This document shows, piece after piece, positions 22,106 through 37,100 of a stretch of 64,000 bases of DNA. Each line of letters opens with the position of its first letter. Position 1 is the first letter of the stretch. The translations under genes and the position numbers were made by a program. Source of the DNA: Membranipora membranacea (Eukaryota; Bryozoa; Gymnolaemata; Cheilostomatida; Membraniporidae); NCBI GenBank assembly GCA_914767715.1, contig OU612067.1:22852162-22916161 (forward strand), in the 5' to 3' direction. The notes under the pieces were generated by a model. That model searched no databases and was not told where the DNA came from. It saw only the letters and a list, made by a program, of their open reading frames with translations.

Positions 22106-25100
22106 CTTCAAATCATGAAATAAACGTTTTTTTTATTAACAATTGAAACTGATACCTCATATTTCGATGTGTTATTGTAGATCATGCTATGCTACTCAGT
22201 GACTGTTACCGATAATTGTGATACTTCAGAAGAAACTATTGCTAGAAGCTAAGTTTTGGTTTGCTATCACAAAATGCTTTTCTTTTTAGTTTATATTCTA
22301 CTGAATATTGAGTTCTACAAGACCTGGTAAAATAAGAAAGACCTATTCAATGCATATTTTTAACATCGAGAAACCCAAATGTTGTGGTGTGCGTGTCACT
22401 GCAACTTACAATCTCAGCCATAGTTGTGACATCATACTTGTGTCCAAGTTTGCAGAATGTTGCAACCACAGCTCTGATAAAAGGTGATCCAGTCCTGGGG
22501 TTCCTTGGTGAAGCGAATGCTGTCAAACAAAGTACAACGGTTATGAGTGACATTTAAGCTGTAAACTTTTGTTCTAATTAATCTTTGTCATCATAACTTA
22601 GAGAAGTAACTTACTATTACTTGAACTGTCCAGAGATATAAGTTTAGTGAAGACTGATAGAAAAAACCGCTGTAAGGAAATTATAATTCAATGTTTGGCT
22701 ATTAATTACTCACAATCAAAGCTCGACTGCATGATGATCATATCAGAAATGGAAATATCTTGAGTATCAGTGTCTATTTCATCATCAGGTGACCTTGGCA
22801 CTGTCATTGTTTGTCTGCTGCTATCTACATGACCTGCTGTAACAGCTGCTGGACTTGTATCCAAATCATCTCTTAGCATCTCCCTGTTACCTGAAGTAGA
22901 AAACAAAGAAAAACGACCACATTATGACTTAATATTTGTGTGCCAATGTATCTACACCCGCCTATTTCTACCATCTAAAACAATTTGTGATTGAAAGGTT
23001 TATCATTGTATGCTGCATATTTTGTTCTAAATGTTATCGATCAGACACAACAAGGAGGAAAGTAGCCATTGAATTGTCTTCTGGATTGTTTTGACATGAA
23101 TTGATAACTTCACAAATTCATAACGGCGTGAACTGTATGACAAGAATCGGGTGTAATTTTGGGGGAGGGGGGTTCTTTTGACGATTGACTCGGCTCTCAG
23201 CACCCTCATAAGTAGATATTCTTGTTATCATATTCTCTATTCTGAACTGAACTCACCTCCAGCACATGCTTGTACTATGACAATCTTTGGTCTGCCTCTC
23301 ATAACAGGGAAGTTCTTTGGAGAAAGTAGGTCATAGATATCCGTAAGCCTAATGAAGACTCTGTCACACCCTATGATACAGCCCTCATCTCCGTGACTAG
23401 TCAGTACCAGTACAAACATTCCCATCTGTCTGTGGACTGATTGTCCCGCAGAATCTGTTCTCTGTGTTTCTCTGTGAATAGTGTCTATCATCTCCTAAGG
23501 AACAAGAAAGCAATATACCCAAAATCAATACATTGAAGTGTACATTGCAGGTTACTTAATCAACCTGGTTTCTGGCTAGTTGTGTAAGTTTTAGAAACAA
23601 CTAGAAAAGTATCATTTGGGTATCATCATAGAATGATAAGTAAACTGTAGATAGTGGTTGATATTGCTTACCTTAGCAGTATAGTTGGTATGATCACCTA
23701 CAGTAAAAAGCCCAAGTTTCTCAAGAACACACTTCATATTCTGATAATCATGCTCTGAGCCCCTTCTTGACTGGTTGTAGTGGTTGGACACAATCAGCGC
23801 TCTACCTCGACTTTCTGTCATCTGGTACTTGGCCTAAAATAAGACAAAAAAACAGAAAAATTGATCAAGTTATATCAATGTGTATCGCAATCTCATGATA
23901 ACGGTCATCCATTCAATAACAGGCTGAAATACTGGACAAGAGCAGGTTGAGATAGTGAATGAGATACTGATTCCATTGTTACTATTACTCTTCAACTAAA
24001 TCAGCCAAGTTTTAGGTATTGTAACAGTTTCAATAGTGCAGAAAATACAAATCTGATTAAAATACACCAGGATTATTTTGTTTGGCTTTGGTCAAGGATT
24101 TCTTTGTTAGTAGAACTAAGCATTGGTGTCATTATTCTGATATATAAAAACCTGATTTTCAAAACTTTGATCTGCTATTTGCGGGTCTATATTTATATCA
24201 GGCTGTCCTTGCTTCATCAGCTCCAATATATCTTCTACTTCTGTCATATGTATTCCTGCATCTTCTGCCTCTTGTTCATTGACTGTGAGAGCAAATATAA
24301 GTAGGCTATATGTAGTGTTATAAATGAGAACATGTTATTGAAGCTTTATATGGTTAGTGAGAAACAAGGGATATTTATATTATCTAGGAACCACAGTGAA
24401 CTGCATAATGAGTGAATATTTGTTAGACTATCAACTGAATGTTTTTGTGGAGGTTCACAAGTTATCTGAGTAAATAACAGTGCCAATAAGTATCAATATA
24501 AAGAATAAACATGGTCTCATCACTTTTAATGCACAATCCATCTGGTTGACATTGAGACTTACTTGGGTCAACTGGCATCTGCTCCCTCTTGATGAAGTCT
24601 TCCAGCACTCTCACTCCTTCAGTGTTGATTTCCAGACCTAATGAATTACAAAAATATTGCTATTGATTGTTGTATTAAATATATTTACCTAGTAGTGAAC
24701 TAAATTTTGATTTTTAAATGCATGCAAAATTAGGAGCTATGAATCATAGGGTCACAGCATACATATTATACATATTTGACTCACATGGGAATCTGAGAGG
24801 TTTGGGAACATTTGATCCTGACACATTATCACACCGGCACGTCTCATCTCCAGTGAAGACTGTGAGATGTGAATTGAGGGGCTTGTAGCTTTCATGTGAT
24901 TTATAGCTCTTTCTGAACCATTCAGGATTGACCTGAGTCGTTGGTGACATTTGTTCTGTCAGCAGACAATGAGAGCAGTAGAAGACATGCTCATAACAAA
25001 CTCCTTTCCACACAGATTCCAGTTCAGATGTGAGCTGCTTCATCGTACCCAACAGGCTCTTCCATGCATCGCAGATTCTCTTAGCTGGTGTAAGAACAAT

Positions 25101-28100
25101 CAGTGACACTTGTTTCTTGTTCTGGTCGTGTAACAGATATCTCATTATTCCGTTATCTTCTTGTACTTGAGCACCGTTGCTACCAGCTTCTACTGTATTG
25201 ACTGGATTGATGTGTATGTCTAGAAACCCTGCGGTAATCAGATGAAAGATGTACCCGGGTACCGACATACCGTTGAGATACAGATCGATTTTCAGTGGAA
25301 ATAGCTTTGGGCTAGGTTTAGCTGCAGATATGATTTGACTGCTGAAATAAGGAATGATAAACTTCATGCTGTCATCTTCTCTCCCTATGGGCCCGCAAAT
25401 CAGGTGGAATGTTTTCAGAAGTGTTACGCCCACCTCAGCTGGCAGCTCTGATTCAGATTTGAGCAGATTGTGAAGCAGGGCAGCATCGATGACCCCTGTT
25501 GCTTTGAAATCCTCCACCATTTTCACATACTCTCGTTTGTCAACAACTCTGTCATAGAATCGGTAGGGCACAAAGACCTCAATACGATCATCCCATGTTT
25601 GGTCAACCCGATGATCATACAGTGTCCCTATGAGAGAGACAAGAACATCAGGTCGATGGAATATATATTCACACAGCTTGTCATCGTTTTGATACCACAT
25701 TATTCTTCCTATTTCATGAATGTATTGTAAGATATATCGTTTTCTGCTCTTACGGAAACCTTTCACAATGTCAGTAACCTTAATAAAAGGCTTGTCTGTC
25801 TGCACGGTAAGATCCATGAGTGTCTTATACCAGCTACCTGGTATCTCCGTCATAAGATGAGAACCGGCTTCGCTAAGGGTCTTCTTAAGAGAATAAAAAA
25901 CAGTTTCAGTCGAAGTAGCAGATAACTCCAATACAATATTGATGAGGGGCTTAGATTTGTCACTGAAGCTTGTCATAGAAAAGAAAGGGCTTGTAGGGGA
26001 ACCAGCACTCTCTTCTGCCTCTATTATCTGGAGGCGCAGTTTTTCGGCTGTTGCGATAAGCTGCTGCTTTCTTATATTAAGCTGCTCTTCAGTAAGCTTA
26101 TCAGTATGCGTGAGAACTAGCACTGGTTGGCCAAGGTTAGGACGTGCTAAGTAGACGTGAGATATCCATCTCATACAAAGATCTTGTGTTGCAGCATCCT
26201 CTCCTTTATCAGTCACCAAACTGTCAAACTCTGCTATATCTATGACAAGAAGCGGGACAGACTGAGTTTTAAATGTTAATTGGTAGGCAAAGTTATACAC
26301 TTTATGCCCACCAAAGTCAATAAAAACCAGTCTAGATTTGTCATCCACTTTCGCTTCACAGATATTGAATACTCGAGTTGCTTCATCCAGCTTGGAGTCT
26401 GTAGCAGATCGTTTTGTCAGCACCCGCTGATTTTCCTGAACACTTCTAACCAGGCTTGTTTTTCCCGCTCCACTTTTGCCGAACACAGTTACTGGGATAA
26501 GTTTTACATTGCTTTCTCGCTTGAACTTTAGATCATCTAGATACTTCTGTAGAGCTTTTCTACCCTGTTTAATGACGGCGTAGGGAGGAGATAAAAGTGC
26601 CTTGCAGCTTTTACAGTTGAAGTTTGTCAGTGTTTTGTTATTGAGGAGGCTCTCAGGTATTGAGGTGAGTTCTGTGTTGTGGCTTACATCCAGATACCAT
26701 AACTGTTTGAGGTTCCCAAGGCTGTAAAAAATAACCATCTTTGTTAGTTGTGGTATGAATTTTGCTTGTTTTGAGAATATTAATGATAAATTGTTAACTA
26801 TTGTTGATTTAGCAATGGAAGTCTGTCTGTGTTTTATGGTTTAGAGGTGAGTTGTTTGTTGGATCTTATATCCAGTGATTGTTAACTGTTCGAGCTTCCC
26901 AAGGCTGCCATAATCACCATATTTATAAGCTATGCTTTGTCTTTCGCTTGATCGGAGAATATTAATTATTATTGTTGACCTGTAAGCCTATAAACCTTTG
27001 GTCTAGAAGAATTGCAATAATGAAGAAAATCTTGGACAGATAATTGGCTGGATTGAATTTTGAATGCTTGGTTATATTCTTTGTGTATTGGGTCAGGATC
27101 TCTTCAACGATTATTTGAGGAAATAACATTTATTATGTTTATTATGTCTATTTCTTTCACTAATAGGACAAATATCGGTTTAAGCATTTATTTTGATGAT
27201 GAAAGTGTTTTGATTATCAATGCTTATGATCAATTTTCGGGGGATTGCTATTTGATATTTGTTGTCAGGCTGCTATTTTGTTAAATTTCAGATCATTGAA
27301 AATCCTTAATTCTCGGCCACTTGCATCTAATGAGAAAACAAAATTGCATCCAGACAAAACAAATGACTGATAAAACGAATGTTTTATCTGATAACATAAG
27401 TCTGTCTATATTTTTGTAGTTAACCGTGGAAGGGATAATGCGTGCTTTTTGAGCTCTTTCTCCCTAACCCATCTTTTGTTGATAACCTAAAACCTAAAAA
27501 AATTTAGTTGCCGAATCACAATGGAGCAGCCATTCTCTATGATCCCATTCGATTTTCCACTTTGAATGAAGTTGACCACTCTCAATCCAAATGGATTCCT
27601 ACTATACTCACGATGATAAAACTTGCCTGCCCGTCTGGTCGGGTCTCCCGGACTTTTAATTTTTTTTCATGTGTGCTATTGCTAAAGATAAAATAATATA
27701 TTTAGACAATGAGAAATAGAGTGGGAGAAAGGCACTTTTGAAGAATAAACACTCGTTAAAGATTTGTGTCGGTGGCATGGCCATAGTCTCGTATGCTATC
27801 CATTCATTCGCGGCTTCCATACGACAAAGATCTGAAAGCAAATGAAGTAACACAAACTAATACAAACAAATATTGCATCGGTGTTATTTCCATAATTCTA
27901 TAACTCCTAAGATCAATGTGAAATTGAATCCTCAAAACATATTGAGAGCAGCTTTAAAAGGTCTTTTTCTCCAGCCCCCAGCACCCTCGGATGTTAACCT
28001 CTCCAACCTCTCCAACCCTCATATTACATCCACGAAGAGTAACAAACCTAGAGATTGCCCACTAAAATGCTTTGCTGAAATATAACCTTGAACCTCATGC

Positions 28101-31100
28101 ACTCAATTTCCGAATACAAACCTAAGCAACAAATAAACCTATTGATCTTTGGATATTTGAAACTAAGCGAAGGGGTCTGGAGCTTGTGTATGTGTAAATC
28201 TCAGTTGCAAACAGGTAGAAGTAATTTGTTAATTGATCAACTAAACACTAAACACCTTGAATGCGGCCATTCAACTGACCTACTAATACCAATTTAAGTT
28301 AGTATAATTATATTCATTGTTTTTAAAGACAGGCAAATTCATGAAAACTACCTCACGGGAATAAAAATGAATGTGAGTGTCTACAAATATGAGTATAATC
28401 ATCCTGTCTGAGAAACTAGTCAAGTTTTGCAGATCAAAATCTAGTTTCCTTCAGTCACCTTACATTATACTCTATTACACATCACCACAACAATTACTGG
28501 AAAATCCATATCATAATAACAATAAAGGATTTTATAAAGCTATACATACTGCTAATTCGGCGCACGAGTGGACCTATGGGCGTATACCTAAGGTTAGCCG
28601 TGACTGCGTTGGTTAGATCTTAACGTTCCCTGGCCCAATATCCCACCATCATGTCACATAGACGTACTACAGCAAACTCACGAGGAGCAACATCAAGCTT
28701 GTCAACACCCCAACCCAAACCTAGCGTCAAACCCCCACTGCCATGCGTCACGATCAGATGCAGAAGATGATAGACAAACTCGATGCTAATAAAGCGTTTA
28801 TGGAAGAAAGATTCAACAACATCTTCGAAGATCTACTAAGGGTGCTGAATAGAATTGATACCATCGAGAGAAAGCAGAAAGAAACTGAAGATAAGCAGAC
28901 CGAGATGGAAAAATGCCTTAACTTTTATGGTGACGAGATCATGTCATTAAAAACGGAACTTGCAGCCATTAAAACGGAGGAGATGAAGGAAATGGAGGCA
29001 AGTGCGGTGTAGGTAAAACAGGACAACGAGATGCGGTAGCAAGTTAATAAGCTTCAACAAGATCGTAACCTGAAACAATTGAGGATAACGGGAATACTCT
29101 TTACAACTGCTGACAACCTGACACTGCTCATGGAGAGGCTGGCTGAACTGATGAAGGTCGGCAACTTTGCTAGAAATGATATTGATTCAGTCTACCGCGG
29201 AAAAGTGAACACCCTACCACAACCTCCTCCATATTCATTCGATTCAAATCGCTAGCTATAAGAGATGAATTCAATGACGGACGTAAGCAGATTGGTCACC
29301 ACAGCATCACGACTGACAGCCTGGGTATGTCAACCAAATCCAAAATATTCATCAATGAGTATTTAAACCCGGCTGAGCAAAAACTCTTCTACCTAGCAAG
29401 ACAGAATTGCGCTGAACTGTATTACAAGTATACATGGACCTCCCACAATCAAGTATTCATGCGTAAGAAGAAGTCGTCTGAGCTCATAAGAATCGTTGAT
29501 GAAACAACGCTAGAAAAACTGAAGTAAAAATGATACCACAAACTTAATATTATATTCTTTTAGTCTCTCTTTTTATAACCATAACCAAATGGCCAGTGCA
29601 CATGAACTAGAAGAACCATTTTTTGTAGAGCATTTTGCTAATAATTTACCATGTGAAGTAAATGAAAAGCTAGAAATCAGTGCCAGTCCTTATCAGTACT
29701 TCATTTAAACATACGTTGCCTAAGTCAGAAAATGGGACAGTTTGAATTGTTTGTAGCATCCCTTAATACAAAGTTTTCCTGCATCATTTTATCAGAGACA
29801 TGGTTCACATGGTGATACATTTTTACCTCAGTATTATATCGATGGTTATAATTTGTTTTCCAATTCCAGATCCTACCGAAATGGAGGTGGCATTGTTATT
29901 TATGTGAGTCAGATGTTTGAGGCTAGTGTGACGGACATCTCTTTGGCTGGTTGCGAGGCACTGCGCGTGCGGATTGGTGAGTCTGGGCGGGATGTGTGCA
30001 CTGTGCTCGCTGTCTACCGGGTGCCCTCGGGCTCTTCGGCGGCTTTTCTTGGGGATTTACCTCTGGTTTTCACCACTCTCCCCTCGAACTCACTTATTGT
30101 TGGTGACGTCAATATTGATTTAAATCCAGGAAATTATTTGGACTCAGCTTCAAAAGACTATAGCGAGTTGATTCAAAGCCAATGTTTTTATAATCTTATT
30201 CAATCCCCAACAAGAATTGGCGAAACCAAAATAAGTATTTTAGATCACATTATTGTCAAAAATTCAAATCAGCACATAAAGTCGTGCACTCTAGATTTTG
30301 ACATTTCAGATCATAAGCCGGTGTGTGCATCCTTTGTTTACAAAAAGCACAGCCACAATTTTAACAAAAATCCCTCACCAATGAGCATAACTAACACAGA
30401 TTATGTGTTATTACAAGACATTATACAGCAACAAAATTGGTCCCCCATTACAGAAATATCTGACACCAACACGCTTTTCAACTTTTCATTGCAAAACTAG
30501 GGCCAGGAAGCATCAACGTTCTACTTTCAAGAAACCTTGGATGACTAAGCAATAATTTACACTTACATAAGAACGTACTAAGCTTCAAAAAATAAGCAAA
30601 TTACAACCGTTCAATGGTGAACTACGAATGCGGTATAGGAAATTCAGAAATCACGTAACAAACTGCTTAAACATGGCAAGGAAAGAGCATTACAAAGCTC
30701 AGTATGATAAGTGTTGTGGGAATACCAATGAAAAATGGAGATTTGTCATGAGTTTTATTAAAAAAGATACCAATGGTTCACATGAGAAAATTCATCTCGG
30801 ACATGATGATGATCAGAGCATTTCCGTAGCTGATAAATTTAATGATTTCTTTATCAATGTTCGTACTAATCTGGCAGAAAATCATCCAACCACTGCAACC
30901 AAATTTACAAAATATTTTCCTAAAATTGATAATGCTTTTGCAGCTGAATTTTCTTTCACTGAAATTGAGGCCTGACTACCAATGCAAGCTTTTAAAGATG
31001 ATAAATTAACCCTGGCACCACTCTTAACATACTTAGCCGACCTGATGATATAAACCTCAATTTTCCCAGACTGCTTAAAAATTGCTCGTGTGAAACCACT

Positions 31101-34100
31101 TTTAAAAAAGGAGATAAAACTAGAGGTAATAGTTACAGACCGATTTTAATTTTAAATTCGACATCGAAAGTTTTAGAAAAGCTCCTTTCAATGCAAATCA
31201 GAGAGTATCTGGAGTGCAGAGATTTACTCACTAATTACCAATTTGGCTTACAACTGACGCAAATAATATTATAATGGAACAACCTTACAACAATTTTAAT
31301 GATAGAGGCATCACCCAGGGTGCGCTTTTAGATTTTTCAAATGCTTTTGATGCAATAAATCAGGGCATTCTCATCAGTAAACTGAATTTTTTTTTTGATT
31401 TTCCTCTCCCTCTTGTCGACTTTTAGAAAATTATCTTTTAAACAGAAAACAATTTGTCTTGGTTAACGATGTTGAGTCAGGGTTATTGCAAGTCAAGATT
31501 GGATTTCCCCAGGGTTCGGTTCTCAGGCCACTTTTATTTTTGATTTATATTAACGACCTTTTAAATGCAGCACCTGATCTAAATTATATACTTTTTGCTG
31601 ATGATACAAACATTTTTAATACTTAACCTGAAGTTATGAAAAGAACTTTACCTTTGATTAATGAATGGTGTATCACCAACCGTCTTGTTATTAACTATGA
31701 GAAAACCTTTCAAGTCCTTTTTAAAGCCCCAAACAAATTTTTAACCCTGAGGAATTCAAGCTCGAATTCGGGAACTCTATTTTAAAAGAAAAAGGAACCA
31801 ACAAATTTTTAGGACTTGAGTTAGACTCCAACCCAACTTTCCATGAGCAATTTAAAAGCCTTAAAAAGAAATTAAATTTAACTCTGATGATGATGTGAGC
31901 ACTACGTCCAGCTATGGAGCTATGGAGCTAAACCGACTATCAGTGAAAGTGATTGCCAGAAGCTGCTGAATCTATTGCAATTTTCAAACTTAAATTCCGA
32001 TTGAATCCAGTTGAGTTATCAACATTTAACCCTAGCTGGGAACGATAAATCAATGATAGCTTTGAGTAAAAATCACTGTGTCTACACCCTCCAGTGACGT
32101 CGCGTCACCATAATTAAGTGCCTCACTTCAGCTATATACAGTGTCATGTCTAGGTTTATTATTAAGTCTATGGTCTGACCATACTGATTCACAATACTAC
32201 CAATACGTTCTCATGTCTAAATTAAAATATGTTGGGAGTTATCCTATCATATAAATATAGAAGATAACTGCCTTTTGCGATATGTATACGTATGTATAAG
32301 GTTAATTTGACAAACAAAGATTGCCTCACTGAGAGAACCCTTGTAATTTGATTGTTGGTATAATATACATAAAATACAGATTCAGTTCAGAACAAGATCC
32401 TCTGTTAGCTATCTGCACCTGTCAGGTATAATTCTTTGTCAAGAGGTGTTCGATATTCTGCTATGAGACTTTGTAGCAGAAACTGACAAATATTGAGTCG
32501 TTTTGTTAATAGTGTTTGATGTGTCTCGTAGAAAGTATATTAACAAGAAAATATTAATCTATTTAGTTGTTCTTTAAGTTGTGACCAGCAGCTCAAATCA
32601 CCGGAGTGATTATCCATGGTTTTTGTCTGATGAGAACACATTCTGACATTTAAATCCTAGAATAGAACTAGGACTGTAACAAAACTATTAAGCGATTAAT
32701 TGACACCCTCTTATCAACATTTATTAACCAGACCTGAATCCTAAGCTACTGTAAAGTTGCCAGCAACAGCCCATAATAATAATCATGATAATATATTTTG
32801 TTACAAATAAACAGAGAGAAGACGATACGGATACAGTATATGATGAGTGATGGTAAGATAGACGATATGACTCACCTCTCAGGTATACTTCTTAAGTCAC
32901 ACCCAGACACATATATCTTCTTAAGTGACCTCATCCCTCCTAATCCTTCAGGTAATGTCTGTAGGTTCGCATTAGAGTGTAAGTATAACTCCTCCAGTTC
33001 GGTCAGTGAGCAGATGCTGAGGGAACAAAAATTTCATTCAATAATTATATATAGTTTTCCGACTTAGATTTTATTACTGCCACTGGCTGAGGAGAAAATT
33101 AAGAACAATGGTAATCACAGGATTTCTAATGTTTGGTAAAATAATTCTATAGCAATTTATATCCAATTTTGCGTACCAGTACCACTAACAAAAAGAAGGG
33201 TGAGACTTTAGACAAGCTTAATTACCAAGTTAGAGGGCCTGTTACAAATGCGAGGCATCTTCTCTAGCAAAAGAGACAAGCAGCAAAAGAGACGAGAGGT
33301 AGTAGCACCTTAAAGGGGCACTTATTAGCCTGCAGGCTCTCAGTACAAATAAACCTAACTAAACCAACAATACACCAGTGGCCAGTAAGCAATACAATCC
33401 TGGTGTTTTAAAAAATAATACTACCAACACATTCTAAATCATAAAATTAAATATGTTGGGAGTTATCCTGCCTTATAATTATAGAAGATAACTGCCTTTT
33501 GCCATGTGTATCAAAGGCTAATTTGACAATTAAAAAGGTTCTGAGAGAACCCATGTATTTCTATTATTAATGAAAGAAATATAAAGTACAGATTCAGTTC
33601 AGTACATGATACCCTGTTATCTATCTGCACCTGGCAGGTACATATCCAGCTTTGTCAACAGGTATTAGAAATTCAGCCATGAGACTTTGTAGTGAAAACT
33701 GACAAATATTGAGTTGTTTTGTTTACAATGTATGATATGTTTTGTAGAATATAATTACCTATTGGCTGCAATTAGGATATTCATGGTAAAAAAATATGGA
33801 TTTGCTCGGTTTGTTTTCACCCTGTGTGGTATGCTCTATGATATAATTTCACCCAGCACGGTCTCTGGATACAGCAGTTACAGTTAGTCTCAGTCAACCA
33901 TGATTTTGTTTGAGTATCTTAAAATTACTTATTGATAACATTTTTGTGACAGTCACTGAGATATTGTTAAAAGTAAAGTAGTAGTAAAATATATGCAGAT
34001 GGTACTATGTTATGATTAACATTAACAACACAAAAAACAAAGAGGTCTCATTATTTTATCTGTGTAAATTACACCAGCTGGCTCTTTTATCAGTGATAGA

Positions 34101-37100
34101 TGAGATATCATGTAAAAGTACAGAAATGTGACAGGGACTACTGATAACTAGCATTCTGATATGGCAGTTATGGCTTTAGAATGTCATAATTCTGACGACA
34201 GCTTCATGTGGCGATTCCCAACTAAAATAAGGGTTGGTTTTTCAGTGTAAATAGTCATTAAACCAAATCATCTTATACGAATTTGCTGAAATCATTTTTA
34301 AAGCACTGTCCCAAAATTTGTTAAAAGTTTTGTATATTATGTGTTATATAATACCCAAGTGCAATGTGTAAATACCATAATATTTTGACATTATTTTTGA
34401 TGATCACAAAAAGAAAGATGAAATGTTCACCCTCCTTGCAAACAACTGAATATACTGACGGGAATCCCAAGATATCAAAGGCTAATTTGACAATTAAAAA
34501 GATTCTGAGAGAACCCATGTACTTCTATTATTAATGAAAGATATATAAAGTACAGATTCAGTTCAGTACAAGATACTCTGTTAGCTATCTGCACCTGTCA
34601 GGTATAATTCTTTGTCAAGAGGTGTTCGATATTCTGCTATAAGACTTTGTAGCAGAAACTGACAAATATTGAGTCGTTTTGTTAATAGTGTTTGATGTGT
34701 CTCGTAGAAAGTATATTAACAAGAAAATATTAATCTATCTAGCAGCTCAAATCACCGGAGTGATTATCCAGGGTTTTTGTCTGATGGGAACACATTCTGA
34801 CATTTCTGATTCAAAGCCAATGTTTTTATAATCTTATTCAATCCCCAACAAGAATTGGCGAAACCAAAATAAGTATTTTAGATCACATTATTGTTAAAAA
34901 TTCAAATCGGCACATAAAGTCGTGCACTCTAGATTTTGACATTTCAGATCATAAGCCGGTGTGTGTGCATTCTTTGTTTACAAAAAGCACAGCCATAATT
35001 TTAACAAAAATCCCTCACAAATGAACATAACTAAAACAAATTATGTGTTATTACAAGAAATTATACAGCAACAAAATTGGTCCCCCATTACAGAAATATC
35101 TGACACCAACACAGCTTTTAAACTTTTCATTGAAAAACTAAGCTCATGTGTTGATGATGCAAGCAACAAAATTAGTAGCAGAGAGCATCAACGATCTACA
35201 TTCAAGAAACCTTGGATGACGAAGCAATTATTTACACTTACAAAAGAACGTACTAAGCTTCACAAAATGAGAAAATTACAACCATTCAATGGGTGAATTA
35301 CAAATGCGGTAACTGCGTAAAGATGGCAAAGAAAGAGTTTTACAAAGCTCAGTATGATAATTGTTGTGGGAATACCAATGAAAAATGGAGATTTGTCATG
35401 AGTTTTATTAAAAAAGATACCAATGGTTCACATGAGAAAATTCATCTCGGACATGATGATGATCAGAGCATTTCCGTAGCTGATAAATTTAATGATTTCT
35501 TTACCGATGTTGGTACTAATCTGGCAGAAGATCTTCCAACCACTGCAACCAAATTTACAAAATATTTTCCTAAAATTGCTAAAGCTTTTGCAGCTGAACT
35601 TTCTTTCACTGAAATTTAGACCGCTGCTACTCTTATAATGAATGATAGCTTCTCCAATAAGAAAGCTACAGGACCTGATAGAATACCAACGCAAGCTTTA
35701 TAAGATAATAAATTAACCCTGGCACCACTTTTAACATACTTAGCCGACCTGATGATAAAAACCTCGGTTTTCCCAGACTGCTTAAAAAACTGCTCGTGTG
35801 AAGCCACTTTTTAAAAAGGGAGATAAAACTAGATGTAATAATTACAAACCCTTTTCAATTTTAAATTCGACATCAAAAGTTTTAGAAAAACTCCTTTCAA
35901 TGCAAATCAGAGAGTATCTGGAGTGCAAAAATTTACTCACAAATTACCAATTTTGCTTTAGATCAAAGCGCAGTACAACTGATGCAATTAATATTATAAT
36001 GCCACAATAAATCATGGCATTCTTATCAGTAAACTGAAACTTTTTGGATTTTCCTCTCCCTCTTGTCGACTTTTAGAAAATTATCTTTTAAACAGAAAAC
36101 AATTTGTCTTGGTTACGATGTTGAGTCAGGGTTATTGCCAGTTAAGATTGGTGTTCTCCAGGGTTCAGTTCTCAGGCCACTTTTATTTTTAATTTATATT
36201 AACGACCTTTTAAATGCAGCACCTGATCTTAATTATATTATATTTTTTGCTGATGATACAAACGTTTTTAGTACTGAACTGAAGTTATGAAAGGAAATTT
36301 ACCTTTGATTAATGAATGGTGTATCACCAACCGTCTTGTTATTAACTATGAGAAAACCTTTTTCAAGTTCTTTTTAAAGCCCCAAAGAAAATTTTTAACC
36401 CTGAAGAACTCAAGCTCGAATTCGGGAACTCTATATTAAAAGAAAAGGGAACCACCAAAATTTTAGGACTTGAGTTAGACTCCAACCTAACTTTCCATGA
36501 GCATTTTAAAAGCCTTAAAAAGAAATTAAATTTAACTCTGATGATCCGTCTAGCCATTGACCAAAAGTCAATGGTTGACATATATTACAGCTTTTGTTAT
36601 CCTCATTTGATATACGGATTAGAGTTCTGGGGCCACGCAAGTGATAGCCAACTACGACCAATACAGACTCTACAAAAATGCTCTGCGAATCATGTAGGGA
36701 ATTGGACCAGGGGCTCACATTTCTAGTCATTTTGAAAAACCAACATCAAGCAAGGAGAGAGGTCCTTGTTGAGCGATGGCATATCCTTGTTCAACAAGTA
36801 CCTTTTGGGAGTTTGGACGGGGCCAGGGTGCGATCTCACAGTTGGGCTGGCGGGGCGTCTCTGGTCGTGCGGTGGATAGCGGGTACGGTGGGCATGTTTT
36901 GTCTGGGCTTTTCATGATGTTCGTGTGGTGTTTTTGTAATTAGCTAGAGGGTTGGCTGTCTCTCTAGTCACAGACTATCTGGCTGACCCATGCTTTTATT
37001 TACTTTCTCTGAACATTTATTTCTTATAATTTACAATGTTTCTTTATAGCGAAACACCAAAAAAAAATTATCCCAATGAACTGCCTGTAGGCCATCAGTC

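Larger units (their letters stand above)
28560..32040 (+). mobile_element. Non-LTR retrotransposon (LINE) copy A, longest, inactivated
   Basis: This lies antisense to the host gene within the intron between the ROC exon and the nearest LRR exon. It has a coiled-coil ORF1, an apurinic-type endonuclease and a reverse transcriptase in the order typical of CR1/Jockey-like LINEs. Frameshifts and stops interrupt all three. The 5' border is placed near 28560, before the first ATG of ORF1, and the 3' border near 32040, where similarity to copies B and C has ended. Both borders are approximate. Confidence 0.8.

Noticed and set aside
24152-24637. CARD, DED or Death prodomain between COR and caspase
   Set aside because: The 69-residue linker is too short and shows no recognisable death-fold pattern. 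I left it as a linker.
25470-26531. Plus-strand ORFs at 25470, 25939 and 26280
   Set aside because: They are shadows of the 1,937-nt ROC-COR exon on the minus strand.
36678-36917. ORF of 79 aa in the GC-richer stretch after LINE copy B
   Set aside because: It overlaps an equally open frame on the other strand and has no recognisable motif. It is probably LINE 3' untranslated sequence.
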